Positions 43,998 to 53,176 are shown, counted from the first letter of the stretch. The stretch: 64,000 nt of DNA from Bacillota bacterium (GCA_023434365.1 JAEYSV010000019.1:225243-289242), one strand, 5' to 3'. Notes: generated by a model from the sequence alone, not told the origin. A program made the numbers and translations.

Positions 43998-45056
43998 TGC
44001 ATATTTGGTAAGGACCTGTTCGTCCTTAAAGAAAGCTTCTGTCATAAGTAGATAAGCTTCTTTGCTTTTGTAGTCAGGATAAAAAACAGGGGCTGTAACG
44101 TCAGGAGGTTGTCTTAAGAAACTTCCAGATACGCGTTTATAACAATTACAGGCTTTCGCTTTCCGGCGATTGGATTTGTCTACATATTCTGCGACACTTT
44201 TATGAATCGCCTCATCTTCGCTGATGAGATAATAATAATTTTGATAATCGGGATAGAAGTATTTTAATTCGCCCTGATAGATCGGAAAGGTTAACGTTAG
44301 CTGATCCTTTTGTACCATAAGTTCAAAGGAGCTATCATTTACCATAAGAGGAGACTCAAAGCTGTGACTTAGTAAAAAGGTTAAGCGAAGTGTCTCTTGG
44401 GTTGCTTCTTTTATTAATAGCGTGTGTTCTTCTTCCATTATATCCGAATAATGAAAGAGAGCAGTTAACATCGTCATTCCAATCAAATCCTCTTTGTTGT
44501 GAAGAAGAAGTGGTGCCAGATAGCTATCAGTATCTAACTGTTTAAATTTGGATTTGATATAATCGCCATACACACTGATTAATTCACCGCCGTTATATTG
44601 ATCCTTCCTGGCTATTTGTAGGAATTGCTCTACTGTTTTTTGCTTCAGATTCGCGAGTCTAAGCATCTCTTTATAGGGTTTTATTACACGCATCAAATCA
44701 ATACTTACAATTTGGTCAAATGCAGCAGGGAGGTTTAGTAGTTCGCATTTTCTTTTGATGTAGGGAAGATCAAATCCGGTTCCATTATAGTGAATAAGGT
44801 ATTTAAACTCTGACAATTTGGAAAAAAAGGATTGTAGTATTGCTTTTTCACTATGATAATCATCGGCAAACCATTGAGTCATATGGAACATCCCATTATG
44901 GTAATAAAGGCATCCGATTAAGTAAATACTCGAAATATCAGCACTAAAGCCGGTTGTTTCTATATCAAAAAAGAGGATTTCGTTTATTGGATATCGTTTA
45001 TCTACCTTATAGGGCAAGGAGAGTGATATCTTTTGTTCAAAGGTCAACATAGGCAT
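43977..45056 (-). CDS. YprB-like ribonuclease H-fold exonuclease
   Basis: A 359-residue protein with a DEDD-type exonuclease/RNase H-fold domain: FFDIETTGFSADISSIYLIG (first acidic pair), HYNGTGFDLPYIKRKCELL, and the KLLNKxEDLIGM-like segment LLHNKEDLIGMTMLTALF with the last acidic ligand. It matches the YprB/TTC1975 family of predicted nucleases; Bacillus YprB is involved in a repair-type pathway with helicase YprA, which is not seen here. The C-terminal 150 residues include a tail with CNCYKRVSG, not recognised. Function beyond nuclease fold is not known. It is convergent with hydF. Confidence 0.75.
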   Translation of the reverse strand: MPMLTFEQKISLSLPYKVDKRYPINEILFFDIETTGFSADISSIYLIGCLYYHNGMFHMTQWFADDYHSEKAILQSFFSKLSEFKYLIHYNGTGFDLPYIKRKCELLNLPAAFDQIVSIDLMRVIKPYKEMLRLANLKQKTVEQFLQIARKDQYNGGELISVYGDYIKSKFKQLDTDSYLAPLLLHNKEDLIGMTMLTALFHYSDIMEEEHTLLIKEATQETLRLTFLLSHSFESPLMVNDSSFELMVQKDQLTLTFPIYQGELKYFYPDYQNYYYLISEDEAIHKSVAEYVDKSNRRKAKACNCYKRVSGSFLRQPPDVTAPVFYPDYKSKEAYLLMTEAFFKDEQVLTKYATSWLRR

Positions 45057-45181
45057 AATCCTTCCTGATTCATGTTCAGTATTGCTATTAAAAGAATAGC
45101 ATATTTATACCCAGTAGGAAAGTTCTTAAATCGGAATCTATTAAAAAGATACGATGTCCTAATATCCAATAAACTCATGCC

Positions 45182-45209
45182 TTGACGTTACCACTTAATA
45201 TGATATACT
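45182..45209 (+). promoter_or_regulatory. Promoter of cls
   Basis: TTGACG (45182-45187), 16-base spacer ending TGA, TATACT (45204-45209). The spacer is a base short but the TG extension helps. Confidence 0.55.
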
Positions 45210-45226
45210 TTAGATAAGTATATATT

Positions 45227-45272
45227 TATGAAAGGAATTTGAGGGAACTGTGATAGGTCCCCTCCTTTCATA
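45227..45272 (+). promoter_or_regulatory. Leader hairpin of cls
   Basis: TATGAAAGG (45227-45235) pairs with CCTTTCATA (45264-45272), with an inner GGGA/TCCC helix around ACTGTGATAGG. It occupies most of the predicted leader and ends just before the GAGAGGA ribosome binding site. No T run, so it probably acts on translation or stability, if at all. Confidence 0.5.
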
Positions 45273-45289
45273 TAGAACGAGAGGAACAT

Positions 45290-46870
45290 ATGAAAGAAAC
45301 TGATAATTTATTAAGTCCTATTGGTAAAAAGGTGAAAGGACGGATTCAAAGCAGTTTGAGTGGGTTTTTAAGAGCTTTTGTAGTTGGACTTTTAGTAATA
45401 TTTCAATTTATTTTTATTATCATTTTGCCGTTTGCTTTTGCCCAGTATACGGTCTATTTTTATGTGATATTAGTAGTACTTAGTCTAATTATAATTATTA
45501 TGTTAGTTAATGACAGCCGGAGTCCTTCCTACATAATATCGTGGATTTGTATCGTCTTGGCATTACCACTTTCGGGTCATATCATGTTTGCCTTATGGGG
45601 TAAGGCAGATTCGAAAAGAAAGATTGAACAAAAGATATTACTCAGATTAAATCATGGAGCCACTTTCTATTCGTATAATAAGGATGTGGCCAAGCAGTTT
45701 AAGGAAAAGTATCCGAACAAGGCACGAATGTCGCGTTATATGGAAACAGAGAAATTTCCACTATTTAAAAACAATAAAATGCAGTATTTTAATACGGCAG
45801 AGGATGCATTTGAAGATATCTTCGATGGACTAAGTAAAGCAAAACGCTTTATTTTGTTTAATTTCTTTATAGTAGGGGAAGGTGCTATCTGGGATCATAT
45901 GCATGATATCTTACTTGACCGAATTAAGAATGGTGTAAAAGTCATGTTTATGTATGATGATTTTGGAGCAATGCTTCGTACGCCAAAAGGGTTTAAAAGA
46001 AGGCTTGAATCGGAAGGTTTTGAAGTGCGAGTTTTTAATCCGGTGCACAAGTATACGGAAAAATTATATATGAATTACCGCAGTCACCAAAAAATTGTAG
46101 TGATTGATGGAAATATAGGATATACGGGTGGATTTAATATTGCGGATGAATACGCGAATCTGATTGACCGCTTTGGTAAGTGGAAGGATAATGGAATAAA
46201 GGTAATTGGCGATGCGGTCTGGGGACTTACTGTAACCTTCCTTCAAATGTGGGAGGTTTGCTCTATGACGAATCCGATTGATTACAATCCATATCGACCT
46301 GATCAAGAGTTTGAAGAAAATGATGCATTTTGTCATGTCATCAGTGATGGGCCGGCCAATAATCCAAACAACCCAATTGAAAATGTATATATGCAAATGA
46401 TTCAACAGGCAACCGATTATGTATATATTGCAACGCCTTATCTCGTTATAGAAAATTATATGAAACAAGCGTTAATCACTGCTGCAAAGAGTGGGATTGA
46501 TGTTCGGATCATTACCCCATTTATTCCGGATAAAAAGAATGTAAAATGCCTGACTAATTATAACTATGGTGCTCTTTTGCGAGAAGGAGTTCGTATCTAT
46601 GAATATACACCTGGATTTATTCATTCTAAAATGATAATGAATGAGGATTGTGGTATTGTTGGAACGATTAATATGGATTATCGTAGCTTCTATCTGCATT
46701 ATGAATGTGGGTTATGGATGGCGGATGCTGCTACAATTCAGTCCATGCGAGATGATTTTGATAGTACCTTCAAAGAGTGTCATGAGTTTACGTATGAAGA
46801 ATGGAAAAACAGGCCATTGAGCTTAAAACTATATCAATCTGTACTAAATATGTTCTCCACACTAATGTAG
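45290..46870 (+). CDS. cls: Cardiolipin synthase (phospholipase D family)
   Basis: Joins two phosphatidylglycerol molecules to cardiolipin at the membrane. The 526 residues begin with a cytosolic stretch and two transmembrane segments (about 28-75 and 85-105), then a short linker and the two HKD catalytic sites: SHQKIVVIDGNIGYTGG near 264 and HSKMIMNEDCGIVGTINMD near 444. Length and layout match bacterial ClsA-type enzymes. It is followed by an 847-base gene-free stretch. Confidence 0.93.
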   Translation: MKETDNLLSPIGKKVKGRIQSSLSGFLRAFVVGLLVIFQFIFIIILPFAFAQYTVYFYVILVVLSLIIIIMLVNDSRSPSYIISWICIVLALPLSGHIMFALWGKADSKRKIEQKILLRLNHGATFYSYNKDVAKQFKEKYPNKARMSRYMETEKFPLFKNNKMQYFNTAEDAFEDIFDGLSKAKRFILFNFFIVGEGAIWDHMHDILLDRIKNGVKVMFMYDDFGAMLRTPKGFKRRLESEGFEVRVFNPVHKYTEKLYMNYRSHQKIVVIDGNIGYTGGFNIADEYANLIDRFGKWKDNGIKVIGDAVWGLTVTFLQMWEVCSMTNPIDYNPYRPDQEFEENDAFCHVISDGPANNPNNPIENVYMQMIQQATDYVYIATPYLVIENYMKQALITAAKSGIDVRIITPFIPDKKNVKCLTNYNYGALLREGVRIYEYTPGFIHSKMIMNEDCGIVGTINMDYRSFYLHYECGLWMADAATIQSMRDDFDSTFKECHEFTYEEWKNRPLSLKLYQSVLNMFSTLM

Positions 46871-46884
46871 GCGGCTTTGGTTGG

Positions 46885-47050
46885 GGGCGCCCATCTGGTT
46901 AGTGACGTTTATCACACTTTAGGTTTCATGAAAGAGCGTATAATTATTATCCAACAGAGACACGTTCGCACTCGGATGTCGCTCATAGCGGTACTTAGGT
47001 TGTGACAGATGTGCATCTGCCACAACCTAAGTACCGATGGTGGCAGGTCT
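46885..47050. repeat. Partial copy of a palindromic intergenic element (copy 1)
   Basis: Begins GGGGGCGCCC, includes GTGACGTTTATCAC (46902) and a near-perfect 23-base palindrome arm pair 46989-47011 and 47014-47036 with a TG loop (one mismatch). It parallels copy 2 with a period near 170 bases and about 90% identity through the central palindrome, but lacks the right half. Between cls and the GH2 gene; no coding sequence of note. Confidence 0.75.
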
Positions 47051-47052
47051 GT

Positions 47053-47300
47053 GGGGCGCCCTATTGAGGTTGTGACGTTTATCACATTATAGACTACAAG
47101 AATAGCATGTAATTATTATCCAACAGAGACACGTTTGCACTCGGATGTCGCTCATAGCGGTACGTAAGGTCGTGACAGATGTGCATCTGCCACAACCTAA
47201 GTACCGATGGCGACATACGGTCTCTTTTTGGATTAATAATTACATGCTATTCTTTTTTAGATAGTGATGTGATAAACGCTCTAGTTTATTGAGTGCGCCT
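47053..47300. repeat. Large palindromic intergenic element (copy 2, complete)
   Basis: Imperfect palindrome of about 200 bp. The outer arms are GTTTATCACA (near 47078) and TGTGATAAAC (near 47268), the middle arms AAGAATAGCATGTAATTATT (near 47099) and their complement (near 47235), and the core is the same CGGTAC-type stem as copy 1. The flanks carry TATTGAG at 47062-47068 and 47287-47293, which could be a target-site duplication. It encodes no transposase, so MITE-like mobility is only a hypothesis. The remainder of the gap to 47717 holds tandem repeats (next entry) and AT-rich sequence. Confidence 0.75.
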
Positions 47301-47510
47301 AATTTGTTACGACCTTTTTGATTGTGAAGGGAGGAAGAATTTGGTTTAATGAGTGCGCCTAAATTGGTTACGACCTTTTTGATAGTAATGTGAGGAAGAA
47401 TTTGGTCTAATGAGGGCGCCTAATTTGTTACGACCTTTTTGATAGTAAAGTGAGGAAGAATTTGGTCTAATTAGGGGGCTAAATTATGGTATGACAAATT
47501 TGTGGCGGCT
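47285..47510 (+). repeat. Tandem direct repeats of about 60 bp
   Basis: Three units starting near 47285, 47345 and 47406 (shared blocks GAGTGCGCCTAA, TTACGACCTTTTTGAT and GGAAGAATTTGG) and a degenerate partial fourth. Period 60-61 bases with no spacer variation, so it is not a CRISPR array. No open reading frame is maintained. Confidence 0.85.
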
Positions 47511-47600
47511 TGTTACTTAAGTTGAATTGATACAAGATAGTCTATTGTCAATCTTGTTGAAAAGGAGCATAATGGAGGTATCATAAAGGTGCATTATGTA

Positions 47601-47636
47601 GGTATCCAAACGTTTTTATTTAGGGTATCCAAACGT
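47601..47636 (+). promoter_or_regulatory. Direct repeat GGTATCCAAACGT, candidate operator of the GH2 gene
   Basis: Two identical 13-base copies at 47601-47613 and 47624-47636, 23 bases apart, about two helical turns, 80-120 bases before the GH2 start. Spacing on one DNA face suits a dimeric or cooperative regulator, but no regulator gene is adjacent. Promoter boxes here are not clear. Confidence 0.45.
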
Positions 47637-47717
47637 GTATATTAAGGTGACTTAAAGTGCTTAAATGGAGATATCGAAATAGTGCATAGGAATAGTACAT
47701 AAGAAAGGCGAGAGGTT

Positions 47718-50183
47718 ATGACAGGTATGAAAAGTAGCAGATCTTTAAATGGAGCTTGGCAGTTGAGAATTCTGGGTGACAATGTTTATGGTATTCCAAG
47801 TGATTATATGGATGCATTGGTGCCGGGAACAGTCTATACGACACTTGTAGAATCAGGGAGAATGCCTGATCCATTCTATCGGGACAATGAACTTACCGCG
47901 TTAAAGCTAATGGAAAATGATTTTGAGTACAAAGTGACTTTTATGGTGAGCCAAGAGGAACTTGAGGCAAAAGCACTGATGTTAGCATTTGATGGAATTG
48001 ATACCATTGGCGATATTTATCTAAATGGGGAACTTATTGACAGTGTAAAAAATATGTTTCGAAAGTTTGAATACAATGTGCTCAATAAGGTACAATTAGG
48101 TGAAAATGAGCTTAAGATTGTACTTCATTCTCCAACTGATTATATAGCGAAAGAAGACCAAAAAGTATTTGTCGGAGGAACCTTTTATGCTATGAAAGGA
48201 TATCCTCATTTGCGGAAAGCTCACTGCATGTTTGGATGGGACTGGGGCCCACGACTACCGGATGCAGGAATTTATCGGGATGTTTCATTAGTAAGTTATC
48301 AAGAAGGAAGAATTGACAGTGTTTATGTAACGCAAAAACATGAAGCTGATAGTGTAGTCTTAAACTTTAAACCGGAGCTCACTGCTTTTGTAGGTGGCTT
48401 TGAAGGGGAGGTTACTATCAAGGTTACCGCTCCTGATCAAACAGTTTACACTTGCCTAGCTACAGAAAGCATGGTAATTGACAATCCACAACTCTGGTGG
48501 CCGAATAATCTGGGAGAGCAACCACTCTATCAAGTAGAAGCAGTACTGGTATCTAAGGAAAATGTGGTGCTTGATACTTGGACAAGAAAAATTGGTCTGC
48601 GTACGATTACGGTGAAACGTGAAAAAGATAGCTGGGGCGAAAGCTTTTGTCATGAGATTAATGGTGTCTCAATCTTTGCGATGGGCGCAGATTATATTCC
48701 TGAGGATAATTTATTTGGCAGAATTAACGAAGAGAGAACAAGAAGTCTGTTACTGTCTGCCAAAGAAGCCAACCATAATTGTGTTCGCGTCTGGGGCGGC
48801 GGTTATTATCCTGATGACTATTTTTATGGTATTTGCGATGAACTTGGATTATTGGTATGGCAGGACTTTATGTTTGCTTGTGCCTTATATGAATTAGATG
48901 ATGAGTTTGAGGAAAATATCTCCATTGAGATTGAGCAAAATATTAAAAGAATTCGTCATCATGCCAGTCTGGCATTATGGTGTGGTAATAATGAGATGGA
49001 AACTCAGACGATGGAGAACAAATATAAGCCTAGCGAAAAACAACGTTACGACTATATTAAGATTTTTGAATATATTATTCCTAAAATAGTAAAGCAAGAG
49101 GATCCGAATACATTTTACTGGCCATCCAGCCCTTCTTCTGGTGGTAATTTTGATAATCCATGGGATGAAAACAGTGGAGATACTCATTACTGGGATGTTT
49201 GGCATGGTAACAAACCAATTACTGAGTTTCGTAAGTTCTACTTCCGTTATGTATCTGAGTTCGGATTTCAGTCCTTCCCTTCTATGAAGACGATTCAGAC
49301 ATTTACCGAGGAAAAGGACCGTAATATCTTCTCTAGAATTATGGAAATGCATCAGCGTAATCAGGCTGCCAATGGTAAGATATTAAACTATGTTTCAGCA
49401 ACTTACCTTTATCCAAGCAGTTTTGACAACCTCGTATATACTTCTCAGCTACTTCAAGCAGAAGCAATCCGTTATGGAGTGGAGCATTGGAGAAGAAATC
49501 GTGGAAGATGTATGGGTGCAGTGGTATGGCAGTTAAATGATATCTGGCCAGTTGCTTCCTGGGCAAGTATTGATTATTTCGGAAGATGGAAGGCGCTTCA
49601 CTATGCTGAGAAACGCTTCTTTAACCCAATTATGATTAGTTGTGATGAGGTTGGAGAGGTTTCTGAGAGACCATTTTGCATCATGCAGCCAAAAGAAATT
49701 GAAAAGTCCGCTACCTTATGTGTGACCAATGAAACTTTGACACCGGTAACTGGAGTTGTCAGATGGGCACTGCGTAATCCAGATGCTTCTATCGTAGTAA
49801 ATGGGGAAGAAACGATAACCGTAGATGCTTTATCATCTAATTGGCTTTCCAAGTTAGACTTTACTAAGTATGATGAACTGAAACATTACATTAGCTATGA
49901 GTTTGAGGTGGCTGGTGACGTAGTGACAAGTGGAACTTGTTTATTCACCAATCCGAAGCATTATCCATTTGAGAATCCTAATCTTAGCTATCGTATCGAG
50001 GGACAACGTGTCATAATATCTGCAGATGCCTATGCAAAATATATAGAAATTGAGTGCGAGGATTGTGAGATTAGATTATCCGATAATTACTTTGATATGA
50101 ATGCTGGAACAAAAGAGATTACGGTTTTAAGTGGTAATCCTAAGACATTAAAACTTCGCAGTGTATTTGATATTGATAAGTAG
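47718..50183 (+). CDS. GH2-family beta-mannosidase
   Basis: Cytosolic exo-glycosidase that removes beta-1,4-mannose from the ends of manno-oligosaccharides; no signal peptide is seen, so imported oligomers are the likely substrates. The 821 residues show the GH2 plan: jelly-roll start (SLNGAWQLRILGDNVYGIPS), KAHCMFGWDWGPRLPDAGIY typical of mannosidases, the catalytic barrel with acid/base Glu in WCGNNEMETQ near 425 and nucleophile Glu in YVSEFGFQSFP near 515, then C-terminal beta domains. Mannosidase rather than galactosidase is inferred from the WDWGPRLP and NNEME contexts. ATG at 47718 follows GAGAGG. A secreted mannan-splitting partner is not in the window, though GH44 is 10 kb upstream. 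Confidence 0.88.
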   Translation: MTGMKSSRSLNGAWQLRILGDNVYGIPSDYMDALVPGTVYTTLVESGRMPDPFYRDNELTALKLMENDFEYKVTFMVSQEELEAKALMLAFDGIDTIGDIYLNGELIDSVKNMFRKFEYNVLNKVQLGENELKIVLHSPTDYIAKEDQKVFVGGTFYAMKGYPHLRKAHCMFGWDWGPRLPDAGIYRDVSLVSYQEGRIDSVYVTQKHEADSVVLNFKPELTAFVGGFEGEVTIKVTAPDQTVYTCLATESMVIDNPQLWWPNNLGEQPLYQVEAVLVSKENVVLDTWTRKIGLRTITVKREKDSWGESFCHEINGVSIFAMGADYIPEDNLFGRINEERTRSLLLSAKEANHNCVRVWGGGYYPDDYFYGICDELGLLVWQDFMFACALYELDDEFEENISIEIEQNIKRIRHHASLALWCGNNEMETQTMENKYKPSEKQRYDYIKIFEYIIPKIVKQEDPNTFYWPSSPSSGGNFDNPWDENSGDTHYWDVWHGNKPITEFRKFYFRYVSEFGFQSFPSMKTIQTFTEEKDRNIFSRIMEMHQRNQAANGKILNYVSATYLYPSSFDNLVYTSQLLQAEAIRYGVEHWRRNRGRCMGAVVWQLNDIWPVASWASIDYFGRWKALHYAEKRFFNPIMISCDEVGEVSERPFCIMQPKEIEKSATLCVTNETLTPVTGVVRWALRNPDASIVVNGEETITVDALSSNWLSKLDFTKYDELKHYISYEFEVAGDVVTSGTCLFTNPKHYPFENPNLSYRIEGQRVIISADAYAKYIEIECEDCEIRLSDNYFDMNAGTKEITVLSGNPKTLKLRSVFDIDK

Positions 50184-50223
50184 AATAATTATTGAACGCG
50201 AATAAATGTTTATAAGATAAGAA

Positions 50224-50318
50224 ATGCTCCGCGAGGATGCACATGACGCGCATATGGAAATTTGTCACTATCGTGACAGCGCGTCAGCGCTAGAGTCTGG
50301 CAAGCCAGACTCTTTCTT
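50224..50318 (+). repeat. Dispersed intergenic repeat, copy B
   Basis: Body 50226-50318 matches copy A at 89 of 93 positions, including GTCAC-TATC-GTGAC, AGCGC-GTCA-GCGCT and AGAGTCTGGC-AA-GCCAGACTCT stems. The long AT-rich palindrome of copies A and C is absent or reduced to TATAAGATAAG. Located 40 bases after the GH2 stop. The rest of 50319-50454 is plain leader sequence. Confidence 0.8.
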
Positions 50319-50454
50319 GTGTTATAAGAAAATGCTACGAAAGAAAATCTGCTCAGATGGATAGACTATGGGATAGAATAATAAGGATAATCACAATTAT
50401 GCAAATTGCATACATCAGATATCTCGATTAAACCAATTATTACGGAGGTCTATT

Positions 50455-52263
50455 ATGAACGAGAAAAGAACAGAGGAACAGATGAGAAAACAGGAATTGG
50501 CAAAGAGGCTGAGAAAAGCGGAACGGGAAGCTAGAAAGAAAGCAATTAAGGAACGACCTCCCTTTAAAGGGTTACAGATTCGGCCAACTGTGTCACTTTT
50601 TGATAAAGATAAAATGATAGAGCCTGGAGAAAATAACTGGTCAGGTTATGGATTTGATTTGCACCCTCAGGTGACCATTTATTCTGTTTTATTTTTAGTA
50701 TTGTTTATCAGTCTTACACTCGTATTTCCTAACCGAGCTGAAACATTTTTTGAAGGTGTTATGAGTAGTATTACAATCAATGTTGGATGGTTTTTTGTGG
50801 TGGTGGTTAATATTATTGTAATTGCTGCGTTGGTATTTGCATTTGGTAGGTATGGGAACCTTAAAATTGGTGGAAGTGATGCAGAACCAGAATTTAGTAA
50901 GTTTGCTTGGTTTGCGATGCTACTTAGTGCAGGGATGGGGATTGGTCTTTTGTTTTGGAGCGTTGCTGAGCCGATTACTCATCTAGGAACCCCGTCTCCG
51001 ATGTTTGGAGGTATTAGTACCAATTCTGCAGAAGCTGCGCAAGCAGCTATGGCCACAACTTTTTTTCATTGGGGACTGCATCCTTGGGCAATCTATGCAA
51101 TAGTAGGATTGGCGTTATCATTTTTTGCATATAATGAAGGTTTACCACTAACAATACGTTCCATTTTCTATCCAATAATCGGGAATAAGATCTATGGTTT
51201 ATGGGGAAATATCATTGATGTTTTATCAGTTTTAGCAACACTTACAGGGCTTGCTACCTCATTGGGACTTGGGGTGACACAAGTGAACGCAGGTCTTAAT
51301 TATCTCTTTGGTATTAGTATTAGTCCTACAGTACAGGTGATTCTGATAGTGATCATCACAGCCTTTGCTACAACATCAGTTGTTCTTGGATTGGATGGAG
51401 GGGTAAAGCGATTAAGTGAGATTAATATGGTACTGGCGGGTGTGTTCTTGGTATTTATTCTGATTGCAGGACCTACCGTTTACATTTTAAGTGGCTTTTC
51501 ACAGAATCTGGGATTTTATCTTTCTAATTTAATGGAAATGAGTCTGTGGACCGAAACTTTCAGAGGTACTAATTGGCAAGGAGGATGGACAATATTTTAT
51601 TGGGCATGGTGGATTTCTTGGTCACCATTTGTGGGTATGTTCATTGCACGTATCTCGAAAGGACGGACGGTAAGAGAGTTTATTCTTAGCGTAATGTTGA
51701 TTCCAACACTACTATCGTTTCTTTGGATGACTGTGTTTGGACAAACAGCAATTTTTCAACAGCTGAATGGAATTTCAGATCTTGTCTCTGTGGTAGATTC
51801 TGATATCTCACTAGCACTTTTTGCAATGCTTAGGAATCTTCCATGGACTCAGATTCTTTCAACAGTTGGAATTATTCTTGTTACTGTTTTTTTTGTTACC
51901 TCATCTGACTCCGGTTCATTAGTAGTAGACCATCTAACCTCTGGTGGAAAGTTAGATTCTCCGGTGCCACAAAGAATTTTCTGGGCAGCTATGGAAGGAA
52001 TTGTTGCTGCTACGCTATTACTTGGGGGTGGATTAAAGGCGTTGCAAACAGCATCTGTAATTACAGGACTTCCTTTTGCTATTATTGTTCTTATGATGAT
52101 ATATTCACTAAATGCAGGGCTTAAAAAGGAATATGAAATCGAGGAGATTGTTAGAAAGAAAGTAAGACAGGTAAAAAATGAGTTCATAATTAATGAGGTC
52201 ATTGAACAGGCAGTGCATGATGAAGCTCTTGTGAATGAAGAAAAAGATAATAATCAAAATTGA
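50455..52263 (+). CDS. BCCT-family betaine/carnitine/choline-type transporter
   Basis: Secondary transporter with about 12 membrane segments, 602 residues. A charged N-terminal cytosolic stretch (about 1-75) precedes the first helix. The BCCT signature is seen at GGWTIFYWAWWISWSPFVGMF near 376, with the glycine-rich LSAGMGIGLLFWSVAEP stretch in TM3. It imports quaternary-ammonium compatible solutes (glycine betaine, choline, carnitine) with Na+ or H+; which one cannot be told. A charged C-terminal tail follows. ACGGAGG precedes the ATG. It is followed after 117 bases by an AlkD-like gene. Confidence 0.92.
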   Translation: MNEKRTEEQMRKQELAKRLRKAEREARKKAIKERPPFKGLQIRPTVSLFDKDKMIEPGENNWSGYGFDLHPQVTIYSVLFLVLFISLTLVFPNRAETFFEGVMSSITINVGWFFVVVVNIIVIAALVFAFGRYGNLKIGGSDAEPEFSKFAWFAMLLSAGMGIGLLFWSVAEPITHLGTPSPMFGGISTNSAEAAQAAMATTFFHWGLHPWAIYAIVGLALSFFAYNEGLPLTIRSIFYPIIGNKIYGLWGNIIDVLSVLATLTGLATSLGLGVTQVNAGLNYLFGISISPTVQVILIVIITAFATTSVVLGLDGGVKRLSEINMVLAGVFLVFILIAGPTVYILSGFSQNLGFYLSNLMEMSLWTETFRGTNWQGGWTIFYWAWWISWSPFVGMFIARISKGRTVREFILSVMLIPTLLSFLWMTVFGQTAIFQQLNGISDLVSVVDSDISLALFAMLRNLPWTQILSTVGIILVTVFFVTSSDSGSLVVDHLTSGGKLDSPVPQRIFWAAMEGIVAATLLLGGGLKALQTASVITGLPFAIIVLMMIYSLNAGLKKEYEIEEIVRKKVRQVKNEFIINEVIEQAVHDEALVNEEKDNNQN

Positions 52264-52380
52264 CTGTAGGATGTTATGCCTAGGTGGATGAGTACAAGCA
52301 CTAACCAAGAGTTGAGTAATTTGACACGTAAGGAAAAAAATAGTAAACTAGGAAGCAATAAGGTGAGGGAGAATGAAAAA

Positions 52381-53070
52381 GTGAATTTAACAAAAGTAAT
52401 GGATGAGTTGCAAGAACTTAGTAGGACAAATATAAAAGTATATAGTAGTAATGTGATTCCGAATAGTAAACCAATCATTGGAGTCAGAATCCCTGATCTT
52501 CGTAACCTTGCTAAAAAGCTGGCCAAAGAAGATTATCAGTACTTTGTTACTCATTGCCCTGAAGAGTATTACGAACAGCAGGTATTAAAAGCACTGGTTC
52601 TTGGATATGCAAAAGATGAGATTGAAACAATTCTATCATTTGCAGGAGATTATGTTCCACACATTCAGGACTGGTCAGTTAGTGATTCCTTTTGTCAGAC
52701 GTTTATAATTGCAAGAAAGAACCGGGATAGAGTTTTTGAATGGTTAATGCAATATCGTGATTCAGAGGGCGAGTACTTGCAGCGGGTGGTTGCGGTAATG
52801 TTGATGAGTCATTTTTTGGTAGACGAGTTTATTGACTCTGTACTTGAGGCCATGAATGGATTAAAGCATCCTGGTTATTATACGAAAATGGGGGTTGCGT
52901 GGTGTATTGCAACAGCGTATGCAAAATACCCAGAAAAAACTCATGCCTTTATGCTAAAGAATGATCTCGATCATTGGACCTATAATAAAGCGATTCAGAA
53001 GATGATAGAATCATTTCGTATCACGAATGAGGATAAACAAGCGTTAAAAACTATGAAACGAAAAGTATAA
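52381..53070 (+). CDS. AlkD-like DNA alkylation repair HEAT-repeat protein
   Basis: A 229-residue all-helical HEAT-like protein of the DNA alkylation repair family (AlkC/AlkD superfamily), which in relatives flips or traps alkylated bases. Key segments: PIIGVRIPDLRNLAKKLAKE, VPHIQDWSVSDSFCQTF with the family D-W-x-x-x-D pattern, and VAVMLMSHFLVDEF. I use the GTG at 52381, with GGGAGA 9 bases before it, since the conserved sequence begins here; an in-frame ATG at 52276 would add 35 charged residues, possible but unsupported. It could also be read as a non-catalytic relative. Convergent with the next gene. Confidence 0.75.
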   Translation: MNLTKVMDELQELSRTNIKVYSSNVIPNSKPIIGVRIPDLRNLAKKLAKEDYQYFVTHCPEEYYEQQVLKALVLGYAKDEIETILSFAGDYVPHIQDWSVSDSFCQTFIIARKNRDRVFEWLMQYRDSEGEYLQRVVAVMLMSHFLVDEFIDSVLEAMNGLKHPGYYTKMGVAWCIATAYAKYPEKTHAFMLKNDLDHWTYNKAIQKMIESFRITNEDKQALKTMKRKV

Positions 53071-53104
53071 TAAAGTACGACAAGGCATATCATCAGTAGA
53101 TATG

Positions 53105-53146
53105 ATAGAGCCCATCTTCCAACATACAATGGAAGATGGGCTCTAT
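53105..53146. terminator. Hairpin between the converging AlkD-like and repeat-protein genes
   Basis: Perfect 17-bp arms 53105-53121 and 53130-53146 (ATAGAGCCCATCTTCCA and complement), loop ACATACAA. Very stable, but the U tract is poor on both strands, so termination strength is uncertain. Confidence 0.6.
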
Positions 53147-53176
53147 GTTATTAATTATGAATTTATTTATATGACT

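Noticed and set aside
47285..47510. CRISPR array
   Set aside because: The units are direct repeats with no unique spacers; period is constant and no cas genes are near.
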